A stretch of DNA of 64,000 nt. It comes from JAICJC01 sp963757605 (GTDB taxonomy: Bacteria > Actinomycetota > Thermoleophilia > Gaiellales > JAICJC01). Made by a program: the position numbers and the translations under genes. The notes under the pieces were generated by a model. That model made no database searches. It worked only from the letters and a program-made list of their open reading frames with translations, and was not told the origin of the DNA. Shown in pieces: positions 51,036 to 60,600 of this stretch. How positions within the stretch are numbered: the stretch's first letter is position 1; each line of letters starts with the position of its first letter. Location of the stretch: positions 496,001 to 560,000 of the forward strand of contig CAVWSF010000005.1 of assembly GCA_963757605.1 (NCBI GenBank), read 5' to 3'.

Positions 51036-52619
51036 GTGCCCCGCATCGCGAGTCATCTCGACCCCGCCTCGGATGACTTCCTCCGAAACCGCGAGCGGAT
51101 GGCCGAGCTTGTGGCCGACCTCGAGGCCGAGCTGGAGCGGGCCCGGGCCGGCGGCGGCACGACGGCGATCAACCGCCACAAGAAGCGCGGGAAGCTGCTG
51201 GCGCGCGAGCGCATCGAGCGGCTGGTCGATCCCGGCGGGGCCTTCCTCGAGCTCTCCCCGCTCGCGGCCCACGGCCTCTACGACGGCGAGGCGCCGGCCG
51301 CCGGCATCGTGACCGGCGTCGGCCCGGTGGCGGGCCGGCCGTGCGTCATCGTCGCCAACGACGCGACCGTGAAGGGCGGAAGCTACTTCCCGCTCACGGT
51401 GAAGAAGCACCTGCGCGCGCAAGAGGTGGCCGAGCAGAACCGGCTCCCGTGCATCTACCTGGCCGACTCCGGCGGCGCCTACCTCCCGCTCCAGGCCGAG
51501 GTCTTCCCCGACCGCGAGCACTTCGGGCGCATCTTCTACAACCAGGCGCGCATGTCGGCGCTCGGGATCCCTCAGATCGCGCTCGTCATGGGCTCGTGCA
51601 CGGCCGGCGGCGCGTACGTCCCGGCGATGTCCGACGAGGCCGTGATCGTGCGCGGCACCGGCACGATCTTCCTGGGCGGCCCGCCACTCGTGAAGGCGGC
51701 GACGGGCGAGGAGGTGACCGCCGAGGAGCTGGGCGGCGCCGACGTCCACAGCCGCCTCTCGGGCGTCACCGACCACCTCGCCGCCGACGACGGGCACGCG
51801 ATCGCGATCTGCCGCGAGATCGTCCGCCACCTGGGCGACCCGCCGCTCGAGCCGTGGGAGCGGCTCGAACCGGAGGCCCCGGCGCTCGACCCGGCCGAGC
51901 TGCACGGCGTCGTCCCCGCCGACATCCGCCACCCGTTCGAGGTGCGCGAGGTGATCGGCCGCATCGTCGACGGGTCGCGCTTCCACGAGTTCAAGGCGAC
52001 CTACGGCGACACGCTCGTGTGCGGGTTCGCCCACCTGATGGGGTATCCGGTCGCCATCCTCGCGAACAACGGCATCCTCTTCTCGGAGTCGGCGCTCAAG
52101 GGCGCGCACTTCGTCGAGCTGGCCTGCCGGCGCGGCGTCCCGCTCGTCTTCCTCCAGAACATCACCGGCTTCATGGTCGGCCGCGAGTACGAGGCGGGCG
52201 GGATCGCGAAGGACGGGGCCAAGCTGGTGACGGCGGTGGCGTGCGCCGAGGTGCCGAAGTTCACGGTCGTGATCGGGGGCTCGTTCGGGGCCGGGAATTA
52301 CGCGATGTGCGGGCGCGCGTACGGGCCGCGCCAGCTCTGGATGTGGCCCAACGCGCGCATCTCGGTGATGGGCGGCGCCCAGGCCGCGCGCGTCCTCTCC
52401 ACCGTCCGCGGCGAGATGAGCGAGGAGGAGCGCGACGCCTTCGAGCTGCCGATCCTCGAGACCTACGAGCGCGAGGGCAGCCCCTACTTCTCGACCGCGC
52501 GCCTGTGGGACGACGGCATCATCGACCCGGCCGACACCCGCCGCGTCCTCGCGCTCGGCCTGGCGGCGGCCGCGTACGCGCCGGTGCCCGAGACGACCTT
52601 CGGGGTGTTCCGGATGTGA
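51036..52619 (+). CDS. Methylcrotonyl-CoA carboxylase carboxyltransferase (beta) subunit
   Basis: Carboxyltransferase of leucine catabolism, about 527 residues, transferring carboxybiotin CO2 to 3-methylcrotonyl-CoA. Motifs: KRGKLLARERIERLVDPGG, VMGSCTAGGAYVPAMSDEAV, and VIGGSFGAGNYAMCGRAYGP followed by RQLWMWPNARISVMGG, which is the MCC/geranyl-CoA type rather than propionyl-CoA carboxylase. GTG 51036 is preferred because of TACCCT 7 nt upstream; ATG 51003 is in frame. First gene of a four-gene cluster. Confidence 0.94.
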   Translation: MPRIASHLDPASDDFLRNRERMAELVADLEAELERARAGGGTTAINRHKKRGKLLARERIERLVDPGGAFLELSPLAAHGLYDGEAPAAGIVTGVGPVAGRPCVIVANDATVKGGSYFPLTVKKHLRAQEVAEQNRLPCIYLADSGGAYLPLQAEVFPDREHFGRIFYNQARMSALGIPQIALVMGSCTAGGAYVPAMSDEAVIVRGTGTIFLGGPPLVKAATGEEVTAEELGGADVHSRLSGVTDHLAADDGHAIAICREIVRHLGDPPLEPWERLEPEAPALDPAELHGVVPADIRHPFEVREVIGRIVDGSRFHEFKATYGDTLVCGFAHLMGYPVAILANNGILFSESALKGAHFVELACRRGVPLVFLQNITGFMVGREYEAGGIAKDGAKLVTAVACAEVPKFTVVIGGSFGAGNYAMCGRAYGPRQLWMWPNARISVMGGAQAARVLSTVRGEMSEEERDAFELPILETYEREGSPYFSTARLWDDGIIDPADTRRVLALGLAAAAYAPVPETTFGVFRM

Positions 52620-53395
52620 GCGCGGTCAGCCTGTCACGAAACGGCGTGGTCGCCACCCTGACCCTCGACCGGCCCGAGGCCCGGAACGCGCTCGAGCCGG
52701 CGATGATGATCGAGCTGCGCGACCTCGTGACCGCGCTCCCGCAGGACGGGACGCGCGTGCTCGTCCTGACGGGCGCGGGCGACATCTTCTGCGCCGGCGC
52801 CGACATCGACTGGATGCGGCGCAGCCGCGCCCTTTCGCCCGAACAGAACGTGGCCGACGCGGCGGTCATGCGCGGCCTGCTCGATGCGCTCGACGCCTGC
52901 CCGCTTCCGATCGTCGCGCGAGTGAACGGCCACGCCCTGGGCGGCGGCTCCGGCCTGGTGGCGATCGCCGACACCGCCGTGTGCGTCTCGGGTGCCCGAT
53001 TCGGCTTCACCGAGGCCCGGCTGGGCCTGATCCCGGCCACGATCTCGCCGTACGTCCTTCGCAAGATCGGGCCCGGCCACGCCCAGGCGCTCTTCACGAC
53101 CGGGGTCCGCTTCGGAGCCGAGCGGGCGCTTCGGATCGGGCTCGTCCAGGAGGTCGTCGAGCCGGACCGGCTCGAGCACGCGGTCGCCGACGCGATCCTC
53201 GCGTACCTCGAGTGCGGCCCGGCGGCGATCGCCGAGACCAAGCGCCTCCTGCGCGACGCGACGGCGCACCTGCGCCTGCCCGACCTACCCGAGCGCCTGG
53301 CCGCCGTCCGTGCCGGCCCCGAGGCGCAGGAGGGGCTGGCCGCGTTCCTCGAGAAGCGGAAGCCGCGATGGGCCCCGGACTCAAGCGCGTCCTGA
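52616..53395 (+). CDS. Enoyl-CoA hydratase family, probable methylglutaconyl-CoA hydratase
   Basis: Crotonase-fold enzyme of 259 residues. Oxyanion segments IFCAGADIDWMRRS and VNGHALGGGSGLVAIADTAV; active-site region FGFTEARLGLIPATISPYVL. The STS/TEARLGLIPATISPYV pattern and location between the MCC subunit genes point to the hydratase that forms HMG-CoA. GTG 52616 overlaps the preceding stop. Confidence 0.92.
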   Translation: MSAVSLSRNGVVATLTLDRPEARNALEPAMMIELRDLVTALPQDGTRVLVLTGAGDIFCAGADIDWMRRSRALSPEQNVADAAVMRGLLDALDACPLPIVARVNGHALGGGSGLVAIADTAVCVSGARFGFTEARLGLIPATISPYVLRKIGPGHAQALFTTGVRFGAERALRIGLVQEVVEPDRLEHAVADAILAYLECGPAAIAETKRLLRDATAHLRLPDLPERLAAVRAGPEAQEGLAAFLEKRKPRWAPDSSAS

Positions 53396-55116
53396 TCGCC
53401 AACCGCGGCGAGATCGCCGTGCGAATCGCGCGCGCCTGCCGCGAGCTCGGGATCGAGGCGGTCGCCGCCTACGAGCGGGCCGACCGCGCGTCGCTCCACG
53501 TCGCGGCGGCGGACGACGCGGTCGAGGTGGCGTCCTACCTCGACGCGGAGGCGCTCGTCGGTGCGGCGGCCGAGGCGGGCGCCGACGCCGTCCATCCCGG
53601 CTACGGCTTCCTCGCCGAGAGCCCCGAGTTCGCCGAGGCGGTGGCCGCCGCCAAGCTCGTCTTCGTGGGGCCGCCGCCGAGCGCGCTTCGGGCCGCGGGC
53701 GACAAGATCGAGGCCCGCCGCCTGGCCGAGGCGGTCGGCATCCCGGTGACGCCGGGATACGCGGGCGTCGACCTGGAGGACGAGACGCTCGAGACCGAGG
53801 CGGTCCGGCTCGGCTTCCCGCTCATGGTGAAGGCGGCCGCGGGGGGCGGCGGGCGCGGCATGCGCACCGTGCTCGCGGCGCCGGCGCTGGCCGACGCAGT
53901 CGCCGCCGCCCGGCGCGAGGCCGCCGCGGCGTTCGGCGACGGGCGCGTCTACCTGGAGCGGCTGGTGGACGGCGCCCGCCACGTCGAGGTGCAGGTGCTG
54001 GCAGACGCGCACGGGACGGTGCTGCACCTGGGCGAGCGCGACTGCTCGCTCCAGCGCCGCCACCAGAAGATCGTCGAGGAGTCGCCGTCGCCCGCCGTCG
54101 ATCCCGAGCTGCGGGCCGCGCTCGGCGACGCCGCCGTCTCGTTCGCGCGCGCGGCGGGCTACGTCGGCGCGGGCACCGCCGAGTTCCTGCTCGCCGCGGA
54201 CGGGGCCTGGTACTTCCTCGAGCTGAACGCGCGCCTGCAGGTGGAGCACCCGGTCACCGAGGCGGTCACCGGCATCGACCTGGTGCGCGCGCAGCTCGAG
54301 ATCGCCGCCGGGGAGCCGCTCGAGATCGAGCAGGAGGACGTCTCCTTCACCGGCCACGCGCTCGAGTGCCGGCTCTACGCCGAGGATCCCGCGAACGGCT
54401 TCCTGCCGGCTGCCGGGCGGATCGCCGAGCTCGACCTGCCGCGCTGGCCGGGCGTCCGCGTCGACACCGGCGTGCGCGCCGGCGACGAGGTCGGCACCCG
54501 CTACGACCCGATGCTGGCCAAGCTGATCGCCCACGCCGAGGACCGCGACGCCTGCATCGACCGCATGCGGGCCGTGCTCGCCGAGACGGCGGTGCTGGGG
54601 GTGGCGACGAACCTCGGCTTCCTGCGCTGGGCGCTCGACCAGCCCGCGTTCCGGGCGGGCGAGGCCGGCACCGACTTCGTGGAGCGCGAGTGGAGCGCCG
54701 CGCTCGTGCCGGAGCTGCCGGAGGAGGTGCGGCGAGCGGCGCTCGCGCACATGCACGCGTCGAGCGACCCCTGGTTCGCGTTCGGCCCGCCGCAGCGGCC
54801 GGTGCGGGCGGCGGGCGGGTTCGTGTTGCACGAGGGCTGGCACTTCGCCGTCGGCGCCGCAGACGAGGCGCCGGCAGGCGGCGCGCTCGGGCCGGGCGGC
54901 TCGCTGGCGGCGCCGATGCCCGGGACGGTGCTGCGGGTGGACGTCCACGAGGGCGAGCACGTCGACGAGGGCCAGACGCTCGTGCTGCTCGAGGCGATGA
55001 AGATGGAGCTCGCCGTGACGGCGCCGGCCGTCGGCGTCGTCACGGCAGTGCTCGTCGAGGCGGGCGAGCTGGTCTCGCGCGGGCAGCGGCTGGTCGAGCT
55101 GGACGGGCAGGGGTGA
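53368..55116 (+). CDS. Methylcrotonyl-CoA carboxylase biotin (alpha) subunit
   Basis: Biotin carboxylase plus biotin carrier in one chain, 582 residues. LKRVLIANRGEIAVRIARAC, ATP-grasp MVKAAAGGGGRGMRTVL, HVEVQVLADAHGTVLHLGER, FLELNARLQVEHPVTEAVTG, and the biotinylation site LEAMKMEL near the C terminus. ATG 53368 overlaps the preceding gene by 28 nt. At 582 residues it is shorter than the 650-670 of many relatives, mainly in the linker domain. Confidence 0.95.
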   Translation: MGPGLKRVLIANRGEIAVRIARACRELGIEAVAAYERADRASLHVAAADDAVEVASYLDAEALVGAAAEAGADAVHPGYGFLAESPEFAEAVAAAKLVFVGPPPSALRAAGDKIEARRLAEAVGIPVTPGYAGVDLEDETLETEAVRLGFPLMVKAAAGGGGRGMRTVLAAPALADAVAAARREAAAAFGDGRVYLERLVDGARHVEVQVLADAHGTVLHLGERDCSLQRRHQKIVEESPSPAVDPELRAALGDAAVSFARAAGYVGAGTAEFLLAADGAWYFLELNARLQVEHPVTEAVTGIDLVRAQLEIAAGEPLEIEQEDVSFTGHALECRLYAEDPANGFLPAAGRIAELDLPRWPGVRVDTGVRAGDEVGTRYDPMLAKLIAHAEDRDACIDRMRAVLAETAVLGVATNLGFLRWALDQPAFRAGEAGTDFVEREWSAALVPELPEEVRRAALAHMHASSDPWFAFGPPQRPVRAAGGFVLHEGWHFAVGAADEAPAGGALGPGGSLAAPMPGTVLRVDVHEGEHVDEGQTLVLLEAMKMELAVTAPAVGVVTAVLVEAGELVSRGQRLVELDGQG

Positions 55117-55967
55117 GCGAGCGCGTCACGGTCGTCGAGGTCGGCCCGCGCGACGGCCTCCAGAACGAGGCCTCCGCCGTCCCGGCGGCCGCCAAGGTGC
55201 GGTTCGTCGAGGCGCTGGCCGAGGCCGGCCTGCCCGTCGTCGAGGTGACGTCGTTCGTCTCGCCGAGGGCGGTGCCGCAGCTGGCCGACGCCGACGAGGT
55301 GCTGCCGGCCGTGCGACGGCGGGAGGGCGTGCGCTACCCGGTGCTCGTCCCGAACCTCCGCGGCCTGGAGCGGGCCGTGGCGGCGGGCGCCGATGCGATC
55401 GCCGTCTTCACCGCCGCGTCGGAGGGCTTCGCGCGCGCGAACATCAACATGACGATCGCCGGGTCCTTGGCCGCTTTCGCGCCGGTGCTGGAGCAGGCCC
55501 TCATGGCCGGCATGTGGACGCGCGGCTACGTCTCGACCGCCTTTGGCTGCCCCTACGACGGGGCCGTCGAGCCGGCCGCCGTGGCCCGGGTGGCCGGCGA
55601 GCTTGCGGCGCTGGGGTGCGACGAGATCTCGGTCGGCGACACGATCGGCGTCGCTCGGCCCCGGCAGGTGCCCGGCGTGGTCGCAGCGGTCGCCGAGCGC
55701 GTCCCGCTCGACCGGGTCGCACTGCACCTCCACGACACCGGCGGGCGGGCGCTCGAGAACGTCGCCGCCGGCCTGGAGGCGGGCGTCCGCACGTTCGACT
55801 CCTCCGCCGCCGGCCTCGGCGGCTGCCCGTTCGCGCCCGGTGCGCCGGGCAACGTGGCCACCGAGGCGCTGGTGCGGTTCCTGCATCGGGAGGGGCTCGA
55901 GACCGGCGTCGACCCCGACGCTGTCGAGCGCGCGGGGCGGGAGGTGCGGGCCCGTCTCGCCGCCTGA
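55113..55967 (+). CDS. Hydroxymethylglutaryl-CoA lyase
   Basis: Cleaves HMG-CoA to acetyl-CoA and acetoacetate, the last step of leucine breakdown; 284 residues. Active-site VVEVGPRDGLQNE, STAFGCPYDGAVEP, metal-binding LHLHDTGGRALENV and the C-terminal signature GLGGCPFAPGAPGNVATEAL with its Cys. GTG 55113 overlaps the preceding stop. Confidence 0.95.
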   Translation: MSERVTVVEVGPRDGLQNEASAVPAAAKVRFVEALAEAGLPVVEVTSFVSPRAVPQLADADEVLPAVRRREGVRYPVLVPNLRGLERAVAAGADAIAVFTAASEGFARANINMTIAGSLAAFAPVLEQALMAGMWTRGYVSTAFGCPYDGAVEPAAVARVAGELAALGCDEISVGDTIGVARPRQVPGVVAAVAERVPLDRVALHLHDTGGRALENVAAGLEAGVRTFDSSAAGLGGCPFAPGAPGNVATEALVRFLHREGLETGVDPDAVERAGREVRARLAA

Positions 55968-56062
55968 CGGCAGCGGCTCAAGCTTCGCCGGAGCATGCCG
56001 ATGTTTCGCATGGGAGCGCCGGGCAGCGGCGCGCCTTCTTTCTCAGCTCATCTGGAGGCATC

Positions 56063-56737
56063 ATGCGGCGAATCGGACTGGCAGTCGGAATCCTCTGCGT
56101 CGTGGCGGCGGCCGCGGCGTGCGGCAGCTCGGGGAGCGGCACCGTGCCGACCCAGTCGGCCTCGCCGAGCAGCCCGGCGGCCGACCACATGCGGCTCCAG
56201 ATGATGCGCCTACGCCTCGACGATCTCGGCCCCAACTGGCAGTACGACAAGTCGTCGAGCACGCATTCCAAGTGTGATCCGCGCCCCGAGAACGTGACGA
56301 TCACCGCCGGCAGCTGGAAGAGCCACGGCGTCGACTTCGCCAACGGGATCGCCACCGAGATCCACTCGGACGCGATCGTGTTTGCCACGCCCACCGATGC
56401 CCAGAGGACTGTTGCCGCCTACACGTCGTCGAGCGTCATGCGCTGCCTGGAGCGGCGGTACCACAAGGCACTCCGCACCGGGGACGTCAAGCTCCGCAGC
56501 GTCCACACGTCGGTCCTTCACCGCCGTCAGGTCGCCGACGGGTTCGCAGGCTTCCGAGTCACCCTGAATCTCGCGAAGGCCGGGCGCCGCTACCAGTACT
56601 TCCTCGACACGTTCTTCATCCGCCAGGACCGGGCCGTCGCCGAGTTCATGTACGGAAACCCGTACGAGCCCGCGTCGAGCAGCACCGAGTACACGCTGGC
56701 GAACGCCGTCGCCCAGCGCGGCGCGCTCGTCCAGTAG
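56063..56737 (+). CDS. Hypothetical lipoprotein
   Basis: Exported lipoprotein of 224 residues. MRRIGLAVGILCVVAAAAAC gives a signal with lipobox Cys20; ATG 56063 follows TGGAGG. The mature part has two or three Cys (SKCDPRPENVTI, SSVMRCLERRYHK) and ends YTLANAVAQRGALVQ. No family recognised. Followed by a strong hairpin. Confidence 0.75.
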   Translation: MRRIGLAVGILCVVAAAAACGSSGSGTVPTQSASPSSPAADHMRLQMMRLRLDDLGPNWQYDKSSSTHSKCDPRPENVTITAGSWKSHGVDFANGIATEIHSDAIVFATPTDAQRTVAAYTSSSVMRCLERRYHKALRTGDVKLRSVHTSVLHRRQVADGFAGFRVTLNLAKAGRRYQYFLDTFFIRQDRAVAEFMYGNPYEPASSSTEYTLANAVAQRGALVQ

Positions 56738-56764
56738 CGCGGGGGAACCCAGGGTTCCCCCGCG
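56738..56764 (+). terminator. Hairpin terminator after the lipoprotein gene
   Basis: A 27-bp palindrome, 13-bp arms (CGCGGGGGAACCC and its complement) around one A, starting right after the stop codon. No T run follows, so it may act as a U-less terminator or 3'-end stabiliser. Confidence 0.6.
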
Positions 56765-56848
56765 AGCCCCCTCCTTAAGGGCTGGCGATGGGTTGGGTGC
56801 GCGCCGGCGAAGAGCGCGGTCTTCGCCGGCGCCACGACTGTCCGCTGC

Positions 56849-56881
56849 GTGCAACATCAGGGTCTGGCCCCGATGTTGCAC
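56849..56881 (+). repeat. REP-like hairpin with degenerate GGGTCTGGCCCC centre
   Basis: 10-bp stem GTGCAACATC/GATGTTGCAC enclosing AGGGTCTGGCCCC, a relative of the GGGGTCTGACCCC palindrome at 30977 and 57130. It lies just upstream of a 68-residue ORF, and the intact palindrome lies just downstream, so the small gene is bracketed by two REP-like sequences. Confidence 0.5.
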
Positions 56882-56908
56882 GTGGCTGAGATACGTCCTC
56901 AGTCACAG

Positions 56909-57115
56909 ATGGAACGTGCGCTGGAGCTGACGAGCCGGCTGGATCGGTGGGACGCGACACTCAAAGACGGAACGAGCCTAACTATCTGGGCGCACGCCGT
57001 GAGCGAGGATGCCGACAACTACGTGTTCAAGGCACTCATGCGTGGCGACCCCCACTTCGAGATCGACGTGGCCCGCATTCCTACAACGGTCGTCGCCGAT
57101 CTGATCGGCGGCTAG
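56909..57115 (+). CDS. Small hypothetical protein flanked by REP-like palindromes
   Basis: 68 residues from ATG 56909: MERALELTSRLDRWDATLKD ... VFKALMRGDPHFEIDVARIP, ending VADLIGG. Predicted alpha/beta, soluble. Not recognised. Weakly supported as a gene, but the sequence is well-formed and ends 14 nt before a terminator-like palindrome. Confidence 0.5.
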   Translation: MERALELTSRLDRWDATLKDGTSLTIWAHAVSEDADNYVFKALMRGDPHFEIDVARIPTTVVADLIGG

Positions 57116-57129
57116 CGCCGTGAAAGATT

Positions 57130-57149
57130 GGGGTCTGACCCCGTTTTTT
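57130..57149 (+). terminator. GGGGTCTGACCCC palindrome followed by T6
   Basis: Stem GGGGTC/GACCCC then G and six T (57144-57149), an intrinsic terminator for the plus strand. It is the same palindrome as at 30977-30989. It touches the stop codon of the convergent cyclophilin gene. Confidence 0.6.
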
Positions 57150-57607
57150 CAGTTGGCGATCGTGACGCCGTCCATCGTGACTGCGTCGCGCGGGCGGTCG
57201 GAGCCGTCGCGGTCGACCGCGCTGATCGCGTCCACCACGTCCTGGCCGGCCGTGACCTGGCCGAATGCGGTGTGCTTGCCGTCGAGCCACGGCGTCGCGT
57301 CGGCGGTGACGATGAAGAACTGGCTGCCGTTCGTGTTCGGGCCGGCGTTCGCCATGGCGAGCGTGCCGCGCACGATCGGGTGGTCGTTGAACTCGTCCTC
57401 GAACTTGTAGCCGGCGTCGCCCGTCCCGTCGCCGCGCGGGCAGCCGCCCTGGATCATGAAGTCGGGGATGACGCGGTGGAACACGAGGCCGTCGTAGAAC
57501 CCGTCCCCCGCGAGCTTCGTGAAGTTCTCGACCGTCTTGGGGGCGTCGTCGGCGAAGAGCTCGAGCTCGATGTCGCCCATGCTGGTGTGGATCGTGGCTG
57601 TGGACAT
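57149..57607 (-). CDS. Peptidyl-prolyl cis-trans isomerase, cyclophilin type
   Basis: Protein-folding enzyme of 152 residues, cytoplasmic (no signal). FHRVIPDFMIQGGCPRGDG holds the catalytic Arg and Phe; then GTLAMANAGPNTNGSQFFIV and PWLDGKHTAFGQVTAGQDVV. Full length. TAGGCT (57615-57620) is 7 nt before ATG 57607. Confidence 0.95.
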   Translation of the reverse strand: MSTATIHTSMGDIELELFADDAPKTVENFTKLAGDGFYDGLVFHRVIPDFMIQGGCPRGDGTGDAGYKFEDEFNDHPIVRGTLAMANAGPNTNGSQFFIVTADATPWLDGKHTAFGQVTAGQDVVDAISAVDRDGSDRPRDAVTMDGVTIAN

Positions 57608-57614
57608 GCGCGGC

Positions 57615-57620
57615 AGCCTA
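57615..57620 (-). promoter_or_regulatory. Putative -10 box (TAGGCT) of the cyclophilin gene
   Basis: Minus-strand TAGGCT, 7 nt before ATG: leaderless layout. Confidence 0.4.
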
Positions 57621-57628
57621 GATGATCG

Positions 57629-60600
57629 TCACCGGGCGACCCGCTCCATCGCGGGCGCCGCGCCCATCCGCTCGTAGACCGTCCGGGCAGCCTCGCCGTC
57701 GCCCGCGATCTCGAGGCAGCGGGCGTGCTCGAACTCGCACCCGAGCCGCGCGAATGCCTCGGTCGCCCGCCGAAGCGCGTCCTCGTCGCCCGCGATCCCG
57801 CGCGCGCGTTCGACCTGCGCCGAGACGCGCGGCAGCTCGTCGACGCCGGGCAGCGTCGCCAGCTCGTCCAGCGCCTCGTCGAAGTCGTCCCAGCGACCCA
57901 GCATCGCAAGCGACTCGGCCCGGACCGCCCGCGCCCACGGCCGCATGAACGGCAGGCCGGTCGACCGCTCGAGCGCGAGCTCCGGGTCACCCGCCCCCAG
58001 CATCGCGTGGGCGTAGACGAGGTCGAAGTGCGGGTTCGATCCGGGCAGGCGCCGCTCCAGCCGATCGGCCTCCTCGGTCTCGCCGCGCAGCATGTGGATC
58101 GCAGCGACGACGCCGAGCATCCGCCCCGGTCGAGACTGGCGCGCGCGACGGCCGTCCGCGTCCGACCCGTGCAGCTCGCCGATGAAGGTCTTGTAGGCCG
58201 CCATGGCCTCGTCCCACTTGTCCCACCAGAAGAGCGCGTCGACCTTGCTCCGCTCGGGCCACGCCAGCCAGCGATGGTCGCCGCCCGCACCGAGCTCCTG
58301 GCCCAGGTTCGCGACGGCCACGGCCCCGGAGTACTCCCCGCGCGCCGTGCGTGTGCGCGCGACAGACGAGCAGATGTCCATCTGCTCCTCACGCGACGGC
58401 AGCTCCCGCACGAGCGCCAGCCGGCGCTCGTCCATCTCGAGCGCCTCGGCGTAGCGGCCGACCGACTGGAGCAGCACCGAGCGGGCGTCGATCGCGGCCG
58501 ACACGATCGCCGGCCGCCCCACTCCCTCGGCCAGCTCGAGCGCGCGGTCGGCGACCGAGAGCGCCGCCTCCTGCGGCGGCACGGTCGTCTCGAGCCGGTA
58601 GACGAGGAGCGCCCGCGCGATCAGGAGCCTGGCCTCGGTCAGCGCCGAGCGGGCCGCACGCGCCTCGGCGAGGCCGGTCTCGATCTCGGCCTCGATCCGG
58701 TCGCGGTCGGGCGAGGTGATGACCGATCCCTGCCAGCGCGTCGGCAGGTCGACCCACTTCCACCGCAGGCGCGAGGTGTCCTCGGGCCCCAGCTCCGCGG
58801 CGATCCCGAGCTCGAGCGCGTCGAGGTACGCCGCGCGTGCGTCGTCCAGGTGCTCGGCCATCCAGTGGGCGTCGCCCGCCGCCTCGGCCGCCAGCGCCCG
58901 CTCGCGGTCGGAGTCCGAGAGCTGGCGGGCCAGCACGGCGTTTCGCAGGGCCAGGCCGTGGGCCTCGACGGCCCGGGCCTCGCGCGCCGCCTCGATCAGC
59001 ACCCGCACGGCCGGCGCCCGCGCCGCCGTCTCGCCCAGCGTGGCCGCGGCGGCGTAGTGGCCCGCGACCGCCTGGCAGCTCGCGTCGGCCGAGGAGTCGA
59101 GCACGTCCGCGAGGCGCAGGTGCAGGCGGGCCCGCTCGCCGCGCGGGATCGACTCGTAGGCGACGTCGCGGATCAGGGCGTGCTTGAAGCTGTGCCGGCC
59201 GCCGCCGCGGTGGTGGATCAGATCGCGCTCGACGAGGTTTCGCAGCCGTCCGGTGGGGCCGCGGCCGCCGCCGTCGAAGAGCGGCTCGAGCTGCTCGAGC
59301 GTGAAGCTGCGACCGACGACCGCCGCCCGCTGGAGGAGCAGCTTGTCCTCGGGGTCGAGCAGGTCGAGGCGGGCGGCGATCACGCCCTGCACCGTCTCGG
59401 GCACGCGGTCGCCGCCGCCCTCGCCGCTCATCGCCAGGATCTCCTCGAGGAAGAACGGGTTGCCGCCGGCCAGGTCGACGGCGCTCGGCAGCGGCTCGGC
59501 CTGGGCCGAGAGCGCGTTCGCAAGCCGCCGCATCTCGCCGGCATCGAGGGCCTCGAGCACGACTGTCGTCTCGTTTCGCATGCCGGAGCCCCAGCCGGGA
59601 TGGCTGACGAAGAGCTCGGGCCGGGCCGCGCACACGACCACGAGCGGCACGCGCACGTCGCCGGCCACGACCGAGGCGATCAGCTCGAGCAGCGCCGGCT
59701 CCGCCCAGTGGGCGTCCTCGATCACGATCAGCGTGGGCTGCCGCTCGGCCATGCGCAGGAGCAAGTTCCGCCACGCCTCGCGGCCGCGGTCGCCCGGCTC
59801 GTCGTCGTCGCCGGAGGGCTCGATCCGCTCGCCGCCGACGAAGCGCAGGAGCTCGGCGATCTGCTCCTCGCTCCCGTCGGGGAGGACGGCCTGGAGGTGC
59901 CCGGTCACCCGGGCCCGCGTCTCCTCCCGGCTCGCGTCGGTGCGCACGGCCGCCGAACGTGTGAGCAGGTCGCGCAGCGGCGCGTACGGGCCACCCTCGC
60001 CGTAGGGCAGGCAGCGGCCGACCCAGACGGCGGGCGGCTCCTCGGAGCGGCGCAGCTCGACGACGACCTCCTCGACGAGGCGCGACTTGCCGATCCCGGC
60101 CTCGCCGATCAGCGTGACGAGGTGGGCACGCGAGTGCTCGACCGCCCGCTCGATCACCGACCGGATGAGCGTGAGCTCCACCTCGCGGCCGACGAACGGC
60201 CCGTACGCCCGCCGACGGCGGCGGTAGGCCCCGGCCGGGGCGAACCGCTCGACCGCGTAGGCGGTTACGGGGCCCGTGCGGCCGCGGACGGCGAGCGAGC
60301 GCGGGGCGACCATGCGCACGAGCGGCTCGACCGCCCGGAACGTGCGCTCGCCGACCAGCACCTCGCCTGGCTCGGCCGCCTGCTGGAGCCGGGCGGCCAG
60401 GTTCACAGCCTCGCCGGTCACCAGGAAGTCGCGGCCGGGCGTCGTCCCCGTCACCACGAGGCCGGTGTTGACGCCGATCCGCAGGACGAGCGGCACCGCG
60501 CGCCGCTCGGCCACGGCGGCGAGCCGGGAGCGCATGAGGAGCGCCGCCCGCACCGCCCGCTCGGCGTCGTCCTCGTGGGCGATCGGCACCCCGAACACCG

